Shown: piece after piece, positions 34,200-43,251 of the stretch | How the letters are laid out: every line of letters starts with the position of its first letter | Position numbering within the stretch: the stretch's first letter is position 1 | Source: Sporosarcina sp. 6E9 | GTDB lineage: Bacteria > Bacillota > Bacilli > Bacillales_A > Planococcaceae | Reading direction: 5' to 3' | Assembly: GCF_017921835.1 (NCBI RefSeq) | Contig: NZ_JAGEMN010000001.1 | Coordinates: 365,874-429,873, forward strand | Length of the DNA: 64,000 bases | The notes under the pieces: model-generated | Told to the model about the DNA's origin: nothing | What the model saw: the letters and a program-made list of their open reading frames with translations, nothing else | Databases searched by the model: none | Program-made: the position numbers and the translations under genes

Positions 34200-35858
34200 T
34201 TGGCGTATGATGCGATTGTCGTAGGTGCTGGATTGGCTGGTTTAGTGGCCACGGTTGAACTGACCGATGCTGGAAAGAAAGTGCTGTTGTTAGATCAGGA
34301 ACCGGAAGCCTCTCTCGGGGGACAGGCATGGTGGTCGTTTGGTGGATTGTTTCTCGTTGATTCGCCGGAGCAGCGAAGACTCGGCATTAAAGATTCTTTT
34401 GAGCTGGCATGGAAAGATTGGTTGGGAACAGCGGGTTTTGACCGAGAAGATGATGAAGACTTTTGGGGAAGAAAATGGGCCGAAGCTTATGTTAAATTCG
34501 CTGCGGGTGAAAAGCGGGACTGGTTACGTGCTCGGGGGATTCGCTTTTTTCCAGTTATCGGCTGGGCGGAACGCGGTGGTCATCTTGCGGAAGGTCCTGG
34601 AAACTCAGTTCCTAGGTTCCATATTGTTTGGGGAACCGGCCCAGGGATTGTTAAGCCATTTGAAGATAAGGTCCGTTCTGCAATACAAAGAGGATTAGTC
34701 GAATACCTTCCGCGACATCGTGTCGATGAATTATTAACGGAAGATTGTGCTGTAATTGGAGTGCGCGGTTCTCGCCTCGTTCCGAGTTCTGCCGCTCGCG
34801 GGGAAGCAAGTTCACGAGAGGTTATTGATCATTTTGAAGCTTACGGGAAAGCAGTTTTAGTAACGAGTGGTGGCATCGGTGCAAACGAAGAACTTATACG
34901 AGAAAACTGGCCATCACGTCTTGGGGAAGCACCAAAAACAATGATTTCAGGTGTTCCCGCGCATGTTGATGGACGGATGCTGGGAATTACAGAAAGTGCG
35001 GGAGGAAGAGTCGTTAATCGAGACCGGATGTGGCATTATACTGAAGGCATTAAAAATTGGGATCCAATATGGGCGAAACATGGCATACGTATTTTACCGG
35101 GACCATCTTCTCTTTGGTTGGATGCAAAAGGGCAACGACTTCCAGCCCCAAATTTTCCGGGATTTGACACGCTGGGGACGCTTGAAACGCTTCGGAAAAC
35201 CGGTCATGACTATTCGTGGTTCATTCTGACACAGGACATCATTGAAAAAGAATTTGCATTGTCTGGATCAGAGCAAAATCCCGATTTAACAGGAAAAAGT
35301 ATTAAAAAGGTATTGCAGCGCATTCTGCCAGGTCCAACTGCTCCCGTGCAAGCGTTTATTGATAAAGGCGAGGATTTTATTGTCGCTAATAATGTGGAAG
35401 ATCTAGTTGAAGGTATGAATAAATTGACAGGTGAGAATCTTTTAGAATTAGAAGCGATTAAGCGCTTAATCGTATCAAGAGATCAAGATGTTGAAAATTC
35501 ATTCACGAAGGACCTTCAGATCATCGCTTTGCGCGGTTCTCGTAAGTATATTGGCGACCGGTTAATTCGAGTTGCATCTCCACATAAAATTTTGGATCCC
35601 AAAAAAGGTCCAATCATCGCTGTTCGATTGCACATCGTTAGTCGAAAGACATTGGGCGGGTTACAGACGGACTTATCGGGTCGAGTTCTAAATTCTACCG
35701 GTGTGCCTGTAAGCGGTTTATACGCCGCAGGTGAGGTGGCGGGATTCGGCGGCGGGGGCGTTCACGGCTATCGGTCGTTAGAAGGAACTTTTCTTGGGGG
35801 CTGCCTCTTCTCTGGAAGGGAAGCAGGAAGAGGCCTAGTTAAAGCGCTAGAGTCATAA
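34200..35858 (+). CDS. FAD-binding dehydrogenase (COG3573/KsdD-like)
   Basis: A 552-residue flavoprotein of the succinate dehydrogenase/3-ketosteroid dehydrogenase superfamily. The N-terminal dinucleotide motif is VVGAGLAGLVATVELTDAG, and LGGQAWWSFGGLF follows. The C-terminal FAD site is GLYAAGEVAGFGGGGVHGYR with a GRxAG-like GREAGRG. No haem or iron-sulfur motif is present. The substrate is unknown; steroid-like substrates are not implied. The TTG start has AAGGGGG upstream. Terminator follows. Confidence 0.83.
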   Translation: MAYDAIVVGAGLAGLVATVELTDAGKKVLLLDQEPEASLGGQAWWSFGGLFLVDSPEQRRLGIKDSFELAWKDWLGTAGFDREDDEDFWGRKWAEAYVKFAAGEKRDWLRARGIRFFPVIGWAERGGHLAEGPGNSVPRFHIVWGTGPGIVKPFEDKVRSAIQRGLVEYLPRHRVDELLTEDCAVIGVRGSRLVPSSAARGEASSREVIDHFEAYGKAVLVTSGGIGANEELIRENWPSRLGEAPKTMISGVPAHVDGRMLGITESAGGRVVNRDRMWHYTEGIKNWDPIWAKHGIRILPGPSSLWLDAKGQRLPAPNFPGFDTLGTLETLRKTGHDYSWFILTQDIIEKEFALSGSEQNPDLTGKSIKKVLQRILPGPTAPVQAFIDKGEDFIVANNVEDLVEGMNKLTGENLLELEAIKRLIVSRDQDVENSFTKDLQIIALRGSRKYIGDRLIRVASPHKILDPKKGPIIAVRLHIVSRKTLGGLQTDLSGRVLNSTGVPVSGLYAAGEVAGFGGGGVHGYRSLEGTFLGGCLFSGREAGRGLVKALES

Positions 35859-35872
35859 TTATATAGTGAAAT

Positions 35873-35906
35873 GCCGAAGCTCAATGTAGGTGAGCTTCGG
35901 CGTTTT
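35873..35906 (+). terminator. Rho-independent terminator
   Basis: GCCGAAGCTCA pairs perfectly with TGAGCTTCGGC, followed by GTTTTTG. Confidence 0.8.
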
Positions 35907-36020
35907 TGATTTACTTAATGAAGTTATGGTCGTTTGTTTTGAGGTGTTCGTCGATTTTGTGAAGCGGTTAGTCGTTTACAATAGGTTATTAGTCGTTTCG
36001 GCGGCTTTCAATCCTGCTTT

Positions 36021-36161
36021 TCAGTCTTTATTCATGTAGTTGAGAATGGATTCTAGTTGGTCCCAGTTGGGGTTTAAAATTAGAACTGGAAGAAATGTAA
36101 AGACGAATAATAAGAGTAAGTTTGCGCAGAAAAATATTCGGAAGACTTTTTTGAGCTTCAA
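36021..36161 (-). CDS. 46-residue membrane protein, paralogue 1
   Basis: A very short minus-strand gene. It reads TTG-start MKLKKVFRIFFCANLLLLFV, then FTFLPVLILNPNWDQLESIL, then NYMNKD. There is one hydrophobic helix (about 8-31) after a basic N-terminus and an acidic amphipathic tail. AAGGG lies 6 bases before the TTG. A gene of identical length with clear similarity lies at 40392-40532, and the shared pattern (AN-LLLFVF-FLP-L, then NK plus an acidic last residue) is strong evidence that both are real. The function is unknown; toxin-like, signalling or spore roles are all guesses. Confidence 0.7.
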   Translation of the reverse strand: MKLKKVFRIFFCANLLLLFVFTFLPVLILNPNWDQLESILNYMNKD

Positions 36162-36403
36162 GCGTTTCCCTTCCTTCGACTATATTTTTCTTCAACCCAT
36201 AGGCGATTGCCTTGTCATCATTAGTGTATGCCAATTAATTTGAAAGGGCATATGTTTTCTGGAAATAAATCATTTTTTCTGCTAATCATGATTAATTGCA
36301 TGCTACTAAATTTGATGGCTTCTTAATTGTATGCATATTAAGCTTGTCACATCAATAAACTTTTAGAGAGAGTGTACTTTTTGACAGAAAGGTAGATGAG
36401 CGA

Positions 36404-37693
36404 ATGCAAATCCACGTTGTTCAGCGGGGGGAAAACTTATATGCGATTGGTAAGACATATGGCGTATCGGTAGAAGTAATTGCAACAGCAAATGAAATAC
36501 CGGATCCATCCAGACTTGTAGTAGGGCAGGCGTTGGTCATTCCCGTCGAGGGAAGTTTTCATATTGTGCAACCCGGAGAATCATTGTTTAGCATTGCAAG
36601 ACGATATGGTACCACGATAGCCGCGCTTGCGAATGCAAACAGTTTAGCTACCACTACGATGTTGCAAATTGGTCAAAGGCTTCAAATTCCACAAAAAACA
36701 AAACTGGAAATTGAAACGATGCTTTATGTAGAACCTCGCACGCCGGTTACAGAAGCGATGATTACAGAAGTTCGTGCTAAAACGAGTGGAACCTATTTAA
36801 CTTATTTAGCGATGTTTAGTTATCAAGTGTTGCGAAATGGTTCGTTACAAGCACCTACAATAGATGATATCCCACAAATTGCAAGCTCCAATGGCGTTGC
36901 AAATGCAATGGTTGTAAGTAACCTGGAAAATTACCGATTCGAACCTACACTTGCACACGCAATTCTTACGGATATAGCTTTACAAAATCAGTTGTTTGGA
37001 AATATCATTCAAGTGGCAAATGATGTCGGATACAAAGACATTCATTTTGATTTCGAACTACTATTTCCAGCTGACAGACAACTTTATAATAATTTTCTTA
37101 GTCGCGCTAGAACTCGATTGCATATGGCTGGGTTCACAGTATCAACAGCAGTTGCACCAATGTCTAGTAATGTGCTGACGGGCATATATGGTGGACATGA
37201 TTATGCGGCACATGGTGCTTTAATGGATTTTGTTGCACTTATGACGTATGAGTGGGGATATACGTACAGTGAACCACAAGCGGTTAGTCCAATCATTCCT
37301 GTGCGGCGGATTGTGGAATATGCGACAAGCGTTATGCCAAGTAATAAAGTCATGTTGGGACAAAATTTATATGGTTATGATTGGTCGTCACCGTTCGCTA
37401 CACAAGGCGGTGCGCCCGCGAAAGCGGTAAGCCCACAACAAGCCATCGCAATTGCGTTACGAGAAAATGTGGCAATCCAATATGATTATGTCGCGCAAGC
37501 ACCGTTTTTCAACTACTATGATGATGCTGGCGTCTTACATGAAGTGTGGTTTGAAGACGCGCGAAGCATTCAAGCTAAGTATGATTTGATCAAGCAGTTT
37601 AATCTCCGGGGCATTATGTTTTGGAAACTCGGTTTAGCATTTCCGCAAGCTTGGCTGCTGTTAAAAGATAATTTTAAGATACGAAAAAGATGA
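36404..37693 (+). CDS. LysM-GH18 spore cortex glycosidase, SleL/YaaH-like
   Basis: A 429-residue protein with two N-terminal LysM modules (IHVVQRGENLYAIGKTYGV and FHIVQPGESLFSIARRYGT, about 2-47 and 50-96) and a glycoside hydrolase 18 domain. The catalytic region is YKDIHFDFE, corresponding to the family's DxxDxDxE with the acid Glu kept. No signal peptide is present, as in SleL/YaaH, which act on cortex fragments during germination and reside in the spore. The ATG has AAGGTAG upstream. A single-gene unit ended by a terminator. Confidence 0.87.
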   Translation: MQIHVVQRGENLYAIGKTYGVSVEVIATANEIPDPSRLVVGQALVIPVEGSFHIVQPGESLFSIARRYGTTIAALANANSLATTTMLQIGQRLQIPQKTKLEIETMLYVEPRTPVTEAMITEVRAKTSGTYLTYLAMFSYQVLRNGSLQAPTIDDIPQIASSNGVANAMVVSNLENYRFEPTLAHAILTDIALQNQLFGNIIQVANDVGYKDIHFDFELLFPADRQLYNNFLSRARTRLHMAGFTVSTAVAPMSSNVLTGIYGGHDYAAHGALMDFVALMTYEWGYTYSEPQAVSPIIPVRRIVEYATSVMPSNKVMLGQNLYGYDWSSPFATQGGAPAKAVSPQQAIAIALRENVAIQYDYVAQAPFFNYYDDAGVLHEVWFEDARSIQAKYDLIKQFNLRGIMFWKLGLAFPQAWLLLKDNFKIRKR

Positions 37694-37706
37694 TACTTAC
37701 AAGACT

Positions 37707-37747
37707 AGTAATCCTTTGCATTTTATTTGCGGGGGATTACTATTTTT
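37707..37747 (+). terminator. Rho-independent terminator
   Basis: TAGTAATCC pairs perfectly with GGATTACTA, followed by TTTTTAT. Confidence 0.75.
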
Positions 37748-37822
37748 ATATTAATTTGTAAGAAAACATTGAACTATATAAAAGATGTCGTATAATAAAA
37801 CAATGAAAGAGGAGGAATTAGA

Positions 37823-39511
37823 GTGAAAAAAGATTTGAGAATTCATAGTAAAGTATTCAGTGAAGGTACGAAGCGAGCGCCAAACCGCGCGATGTTACGT
37901 GCTGTTGGGGTAACAGATGAAGATTTTGAAAAACCAATGGTAGGGATTGCTAGTACCTGGAGTGAAGTAACACCTTGTAATATACATATTGATAAATTGG
38001 CGATAGCCGCGAAAAAAGGTGCAAGAGATGCCGGAGCAGTTCCGATGATTTTTAATACCATTACGATTGCGGATGGAATTTCAATGGGCACAGAAGGCAT
38101 GCGTTATTCCTTGCCTAGCCGGGATGTTATTGCCGACTCTATTGAAACTGTTGTTGGCGGCGAAAACTTAGATGGGCTTGTTGCAATCGGAGGCTGCGAT
38201 AAAAACATGCCTGGTTGTATGATTGCAATCGCAAATTCTGAAGTACCAGCTATATTTGTTTATGGTGGTACAATTGCCGCAGGGAAACTGCACGGAGAAA
38301 GTATCGATTTAGTTTCAGTTTTTGAAGGTGTTGGGCAATTAAATAGCGGACAAATCGATGAAGAAGAACTACGAAAAATTGAATGTCACGCATGTCCTGG
38401 TGCTGGTTCTTGCGGTGGTATGTATACTGCAAACACAATGTCATCAGCCATTGAAGCACTCGGCATGAGTTTACCGGGCAGTGCATCAAACCCTGCAGTT
38501 TCGGGGGATAAACTAGCGGATTGTGAAGAAGCAGGTCATGCACTTTATAATTTAATGGAAAAGGGTATCTATCCCAAAGATATCATGACGAAAGAAGCGT
38601 TTGAAAATGCGATTACAGTTGTCATGGTATTGGGTGGATCTACTAACGCTGTTCTTCATCTCCTTGCTATGGCACATGCCATTGAAGTGGATTTGACGAT
38701 GGACGACTTTGATCGTATTCAAAAGAAAACACCACATCTTGCAGATTTAAGACCTAGCGGAAAGTATGTAATGGAAGACTTGCACCGAATTGGCGGCGTA
38801 CAAGCCGTTATGAAAATGCTTTTAGAAGCTGGTTATCTGCACGGAGATTGCTTGACTGTAACCGGTAAAACAATTGCGGAAAACTTGAAGGAAGCGCCTG
38901 ATTTAGCTGAAGGCCAAAAAATTATCATGCCATTTGAAGAAGCTTTAAGTGATGAAGGTCCTCTAGTTATCCTGAAAGGGAATCTCTCACCAAATGGAGC
39001 GGTTGCAAAAATGTCTGGCGTGTCAGTCAAGACGCATACAGGTCCTGCTCGTGTGTTTGATACGGAAGAAGAAGCAACAAATGCTGTAATGGAAAACAAA
39101 GTTAAAGAAGGCGATGTCTTAGTAATTCGATATGTCGGTCCAAAAGGTGGGCCGGGAATGCCGGAAATGCTTTCGATTTCTGGTATACTTGTCGGTAAAG
39201 GGTTGGGTGAAAAAGTTGCACTCTTAACGGACGGAAGATTTTCCGGCGGGACACATGGACTAGTCGTCGGTCATATTTCTCCAGAAGCACAAGCTGGTGG
39301 ACCAATCGCTTTTATTCAAAATGATGATGAAATAACAATTAGCGCAGAAACGCAAGAAATAAAGGTTGCAGTTTCTGATGAAGAATTTGCAAGACGTAAG
39401 AAAGATTGGGTTGCACCACCATTACACACACGCGGGGTTTTAGGAAAATACGCTCATAACGTATCCTGTGCGTCAATCGGTGCAGTAACAGATTTTTTCA
39501 ATCGTAAATAA
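37823..39511 (+). CDS. ilvD: Dihydroxy-acid dehydratase
   Basis: A 562-residue iron-sulfur enzyme of branched-chain amino acid synthesis; it converts 2,3-dihydroxy acids to 2-keto acids. Cluster cysteines are visible in [20 protein letters not shown] and [18 protein letters not shown], and the C-terminal substrate region has [22 protein letters not shown]. The length is normal. The GTG start has GAGGAGG 8 bases upstream. No other ilv or leu gene is adjacent, so it is a single-gene unit here. Confidence 0.95.
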   Translation: MKKDLRIHSKVFSEGTKRAPNRAMLRAVGVTDEDFEKPMVGIASTWSEVTPCNIHIDKLAIAAKKGARDAGAVPMIFNTITIADGISMGTEGMRYSLPSRDVIADSIETVVGGENLDGLVAIGGCDKNMPGCMIAIANSEVPAIFVYGGTIAAGKLHGESIDLVSVFEGVGQLNSGQIDEEELRKIECHACPGAGSCGGMYTANTMSSAIEALGMSLPGSASNPAVSGDKLADCEEAGHALYNLMEKGIYPKDIMTKEAFENAITVVMVLGGSTNAVLHLLAMAHAIEVDLTMDDFDRIQKKTPHLADLRPSGKYVMEDLHRIGGVQAVMKMLLEAGYLHGDCLTVTGKTIAENLKEAPDLAEGQKIIMPFEEALSDEGPLVILKGNLSPNGAVAKMSGVSVKTHTGPARVFDTEEEATNAVMENKVKEGDVLVIRYVGPKGGPGMPEMLSISGILVGKGLGEKVALLTDGRFSGGTHGLVVGHISPEAQAGGPIAFIQNDDEITISAETQEIKVAVSDEEFARRKKDWVAPPLHTRGVLGKYAHNVSCASIGAVTDFFNRK

Positions 39512-39518
39512 CTTGAAC

Positions 39519-39550
39519 GAACGCTCCTAGTCTGACTAGGGGCGATTCTT
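39519..39550 (+). terminator. Terminator-like hairpin
   Basis: CGCTCCTAGT pairs with ACTAGGGGCG (one mismatch), followed by a short T-tract (ATTCTTTAT). Confidence 0.6.
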
Positions 39551-39568
39551 TATGGATAGGGGATAACA

Positions 39569-40351
39569 ATGATTAAAGCAATAATTTTTGATTTGGACGA
39601 TACATTATTATGGGATAAGAAAAGTGTTGCGACAGCTTTTCAAAAGACTTGTGAGGCGGCTACCAACAGTTATGATGTTGATCCTAGCGAACTTGAAGCG
39701 GCTGTTCGGGAAGAAGCGCGCGCATTATATGAAACTTACGAAACTTATGAACATACAAAGCTGATAGGGATTAACCCATTTGAAGGATTATGGGGTACGT
39801 TTGATGATGCGGGAGAGAGTTTTCAGAAGATGAAGGAAATCGTTCCAACTTATCGACGTGAAGCGTGGACTCGCGGTCTTAACCGTCTTGGCATTAAAGA
39901 TGCTAAATTGGGCAGTGAACTAGCAGAACTGTTTATCGAAGAACGGAAAAAAAGCCCATTTGTTTATGAAGAAACTTTTCAAGTGCTGGATAAACTAAGA
40001 AATGATTACCAGCTAGTATTACTAACAAATGGCTCACCGAGTTTGCAAAATACCAAACTTGAAATTACACCTGAAATTGCACCTTATTTCGAGCATATCA
40101 TCATTTCGGGAGGGTTTGGCATAGGTAAGCCGGATCGAACAATATTTGATCATGCGTTGGAACTATGCGATGTGAAACCCAGTCAAGCGTTGATGGTCGG
40201 GGATAATTTAATGACGGATATTCTAGGCGCATCCTATGTTGGTATTCCTTCTGTATGGATAAACCGAGAGAACAATGAACCGCATAATGAAATCAAACCG
40301 ACTTATGAAATCGAAAACTTGGAAGAACTATTTCCGATACTGGAGAAATAA
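39569..40351 (+). CDS. HAD-family hydrolase, YsaA-like
   Basis: A 260-residue haloacid-dehalogenase phosphatase with a C1 helical cap. Motif I is IFDLDDTLLWD, motif II is LVLLTNGSP, the motif III Lys lies in GIGKPDRTIF, and motif IV is MVGDNLMTDILGA. It resembles B. subtilis YsaA. The physiological substrate is unknown. It starts 57 bases after ilvD beyond a weak terminator, so readthrough is possible. Confidence 0.87.
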   Translation: MIKAIIFDLDDTLLWDKKSVATAFQKTCEAATNSYDVDPSELEAAVREEARALYETYETYEHTKLIGINPFEGLWGTFDDAGESFQKMKEIVPTYRREAWTRGLNRLGIKDAKLGSELAELFIEERKKSPFVYEETFQVLDKLRNDYQLVLLTNGSPSLQNTKLEITPEIAPYFEHIIISGGFGIGKPDRTIFDHALELCDVKPSQALMVGDNLMTDILGASYVGIPSVWINRENNEPHNEIKPTYEIENLEELFPILEK

Positions 40352-40353
40352 AG

Positions 40354-40383
40354 AAAAGGCCTTTCGTATGAGAGGCCTTTTTT
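40354..40383. terminator. Bidirectional terminator
   Basis: AAAAGGCCT pairs with AGGCCTTTT and T-tracts occur on both strands. It serves the HAD gene and the converging 46-residue gene. Confidence 0.78.
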
Positions 40384-40391
40384 CATTACAC

Positions 40392-40532
40392 TTATTCTTT
40401 GTTAATAAAATCCAAGACTATCTGCATGATTTCGATATCGGGTTTAATCATAAGGATGGGAAGAAAAGCAAAGACAAATAACAACAAGAAATTTGCACTC
40501 ACGATTGTTCGTATTATTTTCATAGGTTTCAT
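40392..40532 (-). CDS. 46-residue membrane protein, paralogue 2
   Basis: A minus-strand gene that reads MKPMKIIRTIVSANFLLLFV, then FAFLPILMIKPDIEIMQIVL, then DFINKE. It has a basic N-terminus, one hydrophobic helix (about 7-32) and an acidic tail. GAAGGAA lies 7 bases before the ATG. It is the same length as, and aligns without gaps to, the protein at 36021-36161. A terminator lies directly downstream. The family is not recognised. Confidence 0.75.
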   Translation of the reverse strand: MKPMKIIRTIVSANFLLLFVFAFLPILMIKPDIEIMQIVLDFINKE

Positions 40533-40884
40533 CGCAATTTCCTTCTTCCTTTTACTAGATTTAAAAAACTTATCAGATTACTCGCGTTGTCTGAATACTA
40601 GAATAATACGCCTTTTTATTGAAAAAATAAAGTATTTTATATTGGAATGTACACAATATTGATTTATTTTTTCAAATATTCATGTTGAATGTATCGAGAT
40701 TTAATTGTATTATAAAGAAATATACTAAATTCGTGTAATTTAACATGATTCAGCGGAAGCCCGTCATTTCAACAATTAAAGGGGAAGTATACTTTTGTGA
40801 TTCACAATACGCGCTGGATTTTATTAAAGCCTACGAAACGGTCTTATTGATGTAATTTGACTTAAAGGAAGGACTGATGATATT
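40533..40884. other. Intergenic region before gdhA
   Basis: An AT-rich region between a small minus-strand gene and gdhA. It holds a gdhA promoter and a leader of about 165 bases. No stable leader structure or extra gene was found. Confidence 0.4.
40685..40713 (+). promoter_or_regulatory. Sigma-A promoter of gdhA
   Basis: TTGAAT (40685-40690) and TATTAT (40708-40713) are 17 bases apart. A TATAAA overlapping the -10 is an alternative. Confidence 0.5.
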
Positions 40885-42267
40885 TTGGCAAATTTAAATG
40901 AAACTTATGAAGATCCAAAAAAACTTGCAAATGATTATGTCCATGAGGTTTATTCTTTGATAAAAAAGCGAAACCCTGGGGAAACAGAGTTTTTACAAGC
41001 AACCCGGGAGATATTCGATTCATTACGTCCAGTTTTCTCAAAAAACCCACATTATATTCGTGATGGCATATTAGAAAGAATTACCGAGCCGGATCGAATT
41101 ATCACCTTTCGAGTTGCTTGGGAAGATGATCAAGGAAAAGTCCATGTCAATCGTGGGTACCGAGTACAATTTAATAGCGATTTAGGACCTTATAAAGGTG
41201 GTATTCGATTCCACCCTTCCGTCAATACGAGTATTATGAAGTTTTTGGCGTTCGAACAGATATTTAAAAACTCCCTTACTGGCCAACCGATTGGAGCTGG
41301 TAAAGGGGGTTCTGATTTTGACCCTAAAAATAAGTCTGAGCGTGAAATTATGCGTTTCGTTCAAAGCTTTATGACTGAGTTAAGTAAGTATATCGGTCCG
41401 GATCTCGACGTTCCGGCTGGAGATATTGGCGTAGGTCGAAGAGAAGTTGAATATATGTCCGGACAGTACAATCGTATCCATGGCGGCCATAAGGCGGGCG
41501 TCTTTACGGGGAAAGACCCGAATTACGGCGGAAGTTTGGGTAGGAAAGAAGCAACTGGCTACGGAACCATTTACTTTGCTGAAGAAATGTTGAAAGTGAA
41601 TGATTTAACCTTTAATGGAAGCCGAGTTGTTGTATCAGGATCTGGGAATGTCTCGATTTATGCAATGGAAAAAGCAATTGAACTAGGTGCGAAAGTTGTT
41701 GCATGTAGTGATTCCAGCGGTTATATTTATGATGAAAATGGTATAAACGTTGAAACTGTAAAGCTGTTGAAAGAAGTAGGTAACAAGCGTATAAAGGAAT
41801 ATAAAAAGTTCCATTCCAGTGCCAAGTATTTTGAAGACTGCACTGGAATCTGGTCGATCAATTGCGATATTGCTTTGCCATGCGCAACTCAAAATGAAAT
41901 CGATGAGGCGGCAGCCCATAAACTTATTAATAATAATGTAAAGGCAATTGCAGAAGGCGCAAATATGCCATGCACAAAAGAAGCGATTGACTTATTCGTC
42001 GAAAATGATGTCCTATTTGCTCCGGCGAAAGCCGCGAATGCTGGCGGTGTTGCCGTATCGGCAATGGAAATGTCGCAAAACAGTATGCGCCTCAACTGGA
42101 CATTTGAAGAAGTCGACGCAAAACTTAAAGAAGTAATGCATGAAATTTTCCAAAGTTGCTTAACTGCTTCAGAGGAATATGGGCGACCCGGCAATTTAAT
42201 TGTCGGCGCGAACATTGCAGGTTTCTTAAAAGTTGCAGATGCGATGATGGCCCATGGCATTCGATAA
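40885..42267 (+). CDS. gdhA: NADP-type glutamate dehydrogenase
   Basis: A 460-residue hexameric glutamate dehydrogenase that forms glutamate from 2-oxoglutarate and ammonia. PYKGGIRFHPSVN and the catalytic Lys in GAGKGGSDFDPK are present, as is the nucleotide motif VVSGSGNVSIYAMEKA. Sequence and length match the assimilatory NADPH-specific class (E. coli GdhA-like) rather than the shorter catabolic RocG/GudB class. The TTG start has GGAAGGA about 11 bases upstream. Single-gene unit with a terminator. Confidence 0.93.
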   Translation: MANLNETYEDPKKLANDYVHEVYSLIKKRNPGETEFLQATREIFDSLRPVFSKNPHYIRDGILERITEPDRIITFRVAWEDDQGKVHVNRGYRVQFNSDLGPYKGGIRFHPSVNTSIMKFLAFEQIFKNSLTGQPIGAGKGGSDFDPKNKSEREIMRFVQSFMTELSKYIGPDLDVPAGDIGVGRREVEYMSGQYNRIHGGHKAGVFTGKDPNYGGSLGRKEATGYGTIYFAEEMLKVNDLTFNGSRVVVSGSGNVSIYAMEKAIELGAKVVACSDSSGYIYDENGINVETVKLLKEVGNKRIKEYKKFHSSAKYFEDCTGIWSINCDIALPCATQNEIDEAAAHKLINNNVKAIAEGANMPCTKEAIDLFVENDVLFAPAKAANAGGVAVSAMEMSQNSMRLNWTFEEVDAKLKEVMHEIFQSCLTASEEYGRPGNLIVGANIAGFLKVADAMMAHGIR

Positions 42268-42279
42268 GTAATTAACTAG

Positions 42280-42332
42280 AACACTAGACAATGCGTCAAC
42301 ATTAACTGTTGGCGTGGCGTCTAGTGTTTTTT
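42280..42332 (+). terminator. Rho-independent terminator
   Basis: AACACTAGAC pairs with GTCTAGTGTT and the inner part forms a second short stem. Six T follow. It ends gdhA. Confidence 0.78.
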
Positions 42333-42354
42333 GTTGCACCAACTATCGCGCGGG

Positions 42355-42425
42355 TAGAAGGTCCTCACTTGCAAGAAAATCCTATTCAGTGCAAGCAAAT
42401 CGCATATAACTGCAAGCAAAACTTT
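42355..42425. repeat. Degenerate GTGCAAG-type repeat, copy B
   Basis: Three imperfect tandem units of about 21 bases start at 42367, 42388 and 42409: ACTTGCAAGAAAAT, CAGTGCAAGCAAAT and ACTGCAAGCAAAAC. The left flank GGGTAGAAGGTCCTC resembles the flank of copy A at 24010. It lies in a spacer, not in a gene. Confidence 0.55.
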
Positions 42426-42519
42426 TTGCCGGGAAAATTAGGATAATCGTTGATAAATTATGTTACTATGATGTGTATATTTTAATAAACAGTTACTGAC
42501 AAAAGGGAGTTGCCTTTAA

Positions 42520-43074
42520 ATGAAAAGAATTAAACTAGCTATGGTGAGGAAAAACATGTTAAATATTCCTCAATATTCGCTACCAGCTGAGTTTCGAATC
42601 AGGTTGTTTGAAGAAGGGGACGAAAAGAATTGGACGAGGATTGAAACAAGTGTAGGGGAATTTAAAGATGAAAATGCCGCCCTTGCACATTTTAAAAATG
42701 AATTTGGTGCACATATTGATGAAATGACTGCGCGTTGTTTGTTCATTGAAAATGAGCAAGGAGAAGCGATTGCTACGACAACTGCTTGGTACGGTGATTT
42801 GGAAGGCTATGGTGAAGGATTAGGTAGGATTCACTGGGTAGGCGTGGTGCCGGAATATCAAGGAAGAAAACTTTCGAAACCGCTACTGAGTGAAGCGATG
42901 AATATTTTGGCCCGTCATCATTCGCAAGCATATCTAACATCTCAAACGACTAGTTATCAGGCGGTTAATATGTACTTGAATTATGGATTTGAACCATACC
43001 TGACTAGCACAACATGTGATGAAGCTTGGGCCTTGATGGAACAAACTTTGAATCGGAAAATGATAAAGTATTAA
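42520..43074 (+). CDS. GNAT-family N-acetyltransferase
   Basis: A 184-residue acetyltransferase. The acetyl-CoA motif is WVGVVPEYQGRKLSKPLLSEA, preceded by a strand-rich substrate region and followed by MYLNYGFEPY, the usual final motif. The acceptor is unknown. The ATG at 42520 is 12 bases after GGGAG; later in-frame starts (42541, 42556) are possible. It stands alone. Confidence 0.83.
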   Translation: MKRIKLAMVRKNMLNIPQYSLPAEFRIRLFEEGDEKNWTRIETSVGEFKDENAALAHFKNEFGAHIDEMTARCLFIENEQGEAIATTTAWYGDLEGYGEGLGRIHWVGVVPEYQGRKLSKPLLSEAMNILARHHSQAYLTSQTTSYQAVNMYLNYGFEPYLTSTTCDEAWALMEQTLNRKMIKY

Positions 43075-43146
43075 AGCTTCGACAAGAATAGTTTCATGAG
43101 AAATCCCCGTACATAAAAAGATGGCAACAATAGATGTGACAAAATG

Positions 43147-43181
43147 GCGTTTTCATTCAATAGCTTATTGGGTGAAAACGC
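43147..43181. promoter_or_regulatory. Inverted repeat with cre-like arms before mtlA
   Basis: GCGTTTTCA and TGAAAACGC are perfect 9-base arms 35 bases end to end, with a further CAATA/TATTG pairing inside. The right arm extends to TGAAAACGCTCTAC, which matches the catabolite-responsive element TGWAANCGNTNWCA at 12 of 14 positions. It could be a CcpA or MtlR site upstream of the mannitol operon. Confidence 0.5.
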
Positions 43182-43251
43182 TCTACTATTGAAAAGAATC
43201 GAATGAAATATTATCGTGTCATATGCAAAGTTAAGAAAGGAGTTTATGTAA

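Noticed and set aside
36028..36234. Minus-strand frame of 68 residues
   Set aside because: It is in another frame over the 46-residue gene at 36021-36161. That frame is supported by a paralogue and a ribosome site, while this one is not.
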